Part shown: in pieces, positions 62,223 through 64,000 of the stretch | How the letters are laid out: the number at the start of each line of letters is the position of its first letter | Position numbering within the stretch: the first letter of the stretch is position 1 | Assembly: GCA_963705525.1 (NCBI GenBank) | Contig: CAVPJW010000002.1 | Span: 434,001 to 498,000, forward strand | Source: CAVPJW01 sp963705525 | Lineage (GTDB): Bacteria; Acidobacteriota; Vicinamibacteria; Vicinamibacterales; CAVPJW01 | Direction of reading: 5' to 3' | DNA: 64,000 nucleotides | Notes under the pieces: model-generated | What the model saw: only the letters and a program-made list of their open reading frames with translations | Databases searched by the model: none | What the model was told of the DNA's origin: nothing | Position numbers and translations under genes: made by a program

Positions 62223-64000
62223 ATGCCTCTCGCGGCGACCGTTCCGGCGGTCTCTCTCATCATCGGCGTTCTCATTGGCAGTCACATACCCGACGGACAT
62301 CCAGCCTTCCTCGAACCCGGCCTTGGGCTTCTCCTGTTCGCGGCGACCGTCGCATTTCTGACCAGACGTTCACGCATCTTCCTCCTCAGTGCATCTGCCG
62401 GGTACGTCCTCTCAGGCGTCGGACTGTCGGCTCGTGCGCACGACCTGGCGCTGCGCAGTTCGCTCGTCCAATCTCTCGAGACCAGCGGCTTTCTCGCGCC
62501 ATCAGCGGGCGCCCCGGCAGGCCATGTCGAACCCGTCGTGATCGAAGGGACACTTCGCGAGGATGCATCTGCGAGCCCGAGCGGTGTGCGACTCAGCCTG
62601 AACGTCGATCACATGTCGACGAATCACAAGACCAGCGGCGTGTCGGGCGGCGTGCTTCTATCCGTGTCCGGTCAGCAGGCACGGAGTCATGTGGATGAAT
62701 GGCGGGCGGGTCGCCGCATCAGAAGTCCCGCCACCTTGCGGCGTCCTGCTCGCTTCCTCAATCCGGGGGTGCCGGACGCCGAACGCGCGCTGGCGTTCAG
62801 GCATACGGCGCTGGTCGGTTCGATCAAGAGCGCCGGCCTGGTCGAACTGGTGGCGCGAGGAAGCTACATCGCGGAATCTGCCGGCGCGGCACGAGCCTAT
62901 GTGCGGCGAGCGATGGACGCCAACGTGGCGTGTTGGAGCGAAATGTCGAGCGCGATAGTCACCGCCATTCTCATCGGCGATCGCGCGGGCCTGGACGATG
63001 AGGTCGAACGTCAGCTGCAGATTGCCGGCACTTACCACGTCCTCGCGATCTCCGGAGGAAACATCGCCATCCTCTCGGGCCTTCTCATCCTCGTCCTCCG
63101 GCTCAGCGGGCTCCGGCCGTGGGCGAACCTGGTCATCGCGGGCGTCCTCGTGGCTTACGCCGGCATTGCCAGCGCAGAGAGCTCAGTCGTCCGCGCGACG
63201 ATCATGGCGACCGCATACTTCGTCGCGCGTCTGGGCGATTTGCGGGTTTCGGCTGCTGACACGCTCATGGTGGCCGCGGTCCTGATCGTGGCCGTCGCGC
63301 CGCTCGCGGTTCACGACATCGGATTCATCCTGTCGTTTGGCGCAACGCTCGGACTGCTCGTGGCCGCCACAACATGGCCCGCCTTGCGCTCGCAACCTTG
63401 GTGGCGCCGAATCTGTCTCCAGCTGTTCGTTGCGTCGTTGAGCGCGGAGGCGGTTCTCCTGCCGGTTGCGGCCCGAGCGTTCTCGCGGGTCACCTTTGCA
63501 GGACTGGTCCTCAATTTCGCGGCGATTCCATTGATGACCGTTGCCCAGCTGAGTGGTCTCGGCGTCGTCTTGATCGCTCCGCTGAGCGGTTCGCTGGCTC
63601 GAACGTCCGGCTTCATCGCCCATCAGGCCGCTCGAGGGCTCGTGTCGAGTGCCGGACTCGTGACCTGGCTGCCGGAGCTCGTCGTGCGAACACCGCCACC
63701 GTCAATCGTGACGATGCTGTGGTACTACGGGGCACTGATCGGCTGGCTTGCTGCGCGGCACATGCGGCGGCAGCGTGGAACTGCCGCGCGGTCCCTGCGT
63801 CGCATCCAGCATGCGGCGGGCATCGGGCTCGTGTCAGCGCTCCTTTGGATTCTTCTGGCGCCGTCGCTCGATGGCCGGGCGGCGACGCTTCTGGTCAAGG
63901 TTCTCGACGTGGGGCAGGGCGATTCTGCGATGGTCCGCCTGCCCGATGGTCGAACGGTGCTCGTTGACACCGGAGGATCGCCCATGCCGGGCGCGTTCGA
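62223..64000 (+). CDS. comEC: ComEC/Rec2 DNA-uptake channel protein (3' end outside window)
   Basis: The frame from ATG 62223 stays open to the window edge (592 codons seen). N-terminal hydrophobic helices and an OB-like DUF4131 region come first. The competence domain has TYHVLAISGGNIAILSGL (family HxLAISGxH, here with Asn for the last His) followed by several transmembrane segments. The metallo-beta-lactamase domain begins at VLDVGQGDSAMVRLPDGRT. ComEC moves single-stranded DNA across the inner membrane. Confidence 0.9.
   Translation, partial: MPLAATVPAVSLIIGVLIGSHIPDGHPAFLEPGLGLLLFAATVAFLTRRSRIFLLSASAGYVLSGVGLSARAHDLALRSSLVQSLETSGFLAPSAGAPAGHVEPVVIEGTLREDASASPSGVRLSLNVDHMSTNHKTSGVSGGVLLSVSGQQARSHVDEWRAGRRIRSPATLRRPARFLNPGVPDAERALAFRHTALVGSIKSAGLVELVARGSYIAESAGAARAYVRRAMDANVACWSEMSSAIVTAILIGDRAGLDDEVERQLQIAGTYHVLAISGGNIAILSGLLILVLRLSGLRPWANLVIAGVLVAYAGIASAESSVVRATIMATAYFVARLGDLRVSAADTLMVAAVLIVAVAPLAVHDIGFILSFGATLGLLVAATTWPALRSQPWWRRICLQLFVASLSAEAVLLPVAARAFSRVTFAGLVLNFAAIPLMTVAQLSGLGVVLIAPLSGSLARTSGFIAHQAARGLVSSAGLVTWLPELVVRTPPPSIVTMLWYYGALIGWLAARHMRRQRGTAARSLRRIQHAAGIGLVSALLWILLAPSLDGRAATLLVKVLDVGQGDSAMVRLPDGRTVLVDTGGSPMPGAF

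Overview
The window reads as a GC-rich chromosomal segment of a diderm bacterium, most like Acidobacteriota (class Vicinamibacteria or close). This placement is an inference from gene content, not from a marker phylogeny. An outer membrane is implied by LolD, BamA, Skp, LptE, a FabZ-LpxA fusion and LpxI. Menaquinone is made by the futalosine route (MqnA, MqnC, an MqnX-like deaminase and UbiA/UbiD/UbiX/MenG homologues). The cell also appears to have ETF with ETF-quinone oxidoreductase, BshC (bacillithiol-type thiol), Hfq, and an HrcA/CIRCE heat-shock circuit. No mobile element, CRISPR array, rRNA or tRNA was recognised. Coding density is very high, and many neighbours overlap by 4 nt (ATGA/GTGA).

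Layout on the + strand. 1-9977: envelope block (lolD partial, clpC, bamA, skp, fabZ-lpxA, lpxI, a Gfo/Idh dehydrogenase). 9997-17911: menaquinone block (UbiD-like decarboxylase, an MqnE-like protein lacking the radical-SAM cluster motif, mqnA, mqnC, amidohydrolase, UbiA-like prenyltransferase, ubiX, menG). 17977-22599: a TonB-like protein, an unlisted 41-residue membrane ORF, miaA, hfq, deoB, dgt. 22656-27699: yceD (frameshifted), rpmF, plsX, fabD, fabG, acpP, fabF; fabH is absent. 27800-32922: etfB, etfA, etfD, a lipid acyltransferase and a histone-deacetylase-family hydrolase. 32968-37060: leuS, lptE, holA.

From 37084 to 55706 nearly everything is on the minus strand: rpsT, a lytic transglycosylase, alaS-recX, pilT, ilvE, a Ser/Thr kinase with a zinc ribbon, then (after rsmE on +) prmA-dnaJ-grpE-hrcA under a CIRCE operator, an MtaD-like deaminase, xdhC, a PBP1B-type bifunctional murein synthase and bshC. 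From 55835 the + strand resumes with a membrane pseudokinase carrying a PEGA domain, apparently initiated at CTG and translationally coupled to carA, then carB and the first 592 codons of comEC.

The strongest leads are these. (1) The MqnE paralogue has lost its CX3CX2C and GGGAE motifs but is embedded in the menaquinone operon. (2) A pseudokinase-PEGA protein is coupled to carbamoyl-phosphate synthase. (3) A 41-codon membrane protein overlaps miaA. (4) FabZ and LpxA are fused. (5) Several genes have a -10 box so close to the start codon that leaderless mRNAs are likely.
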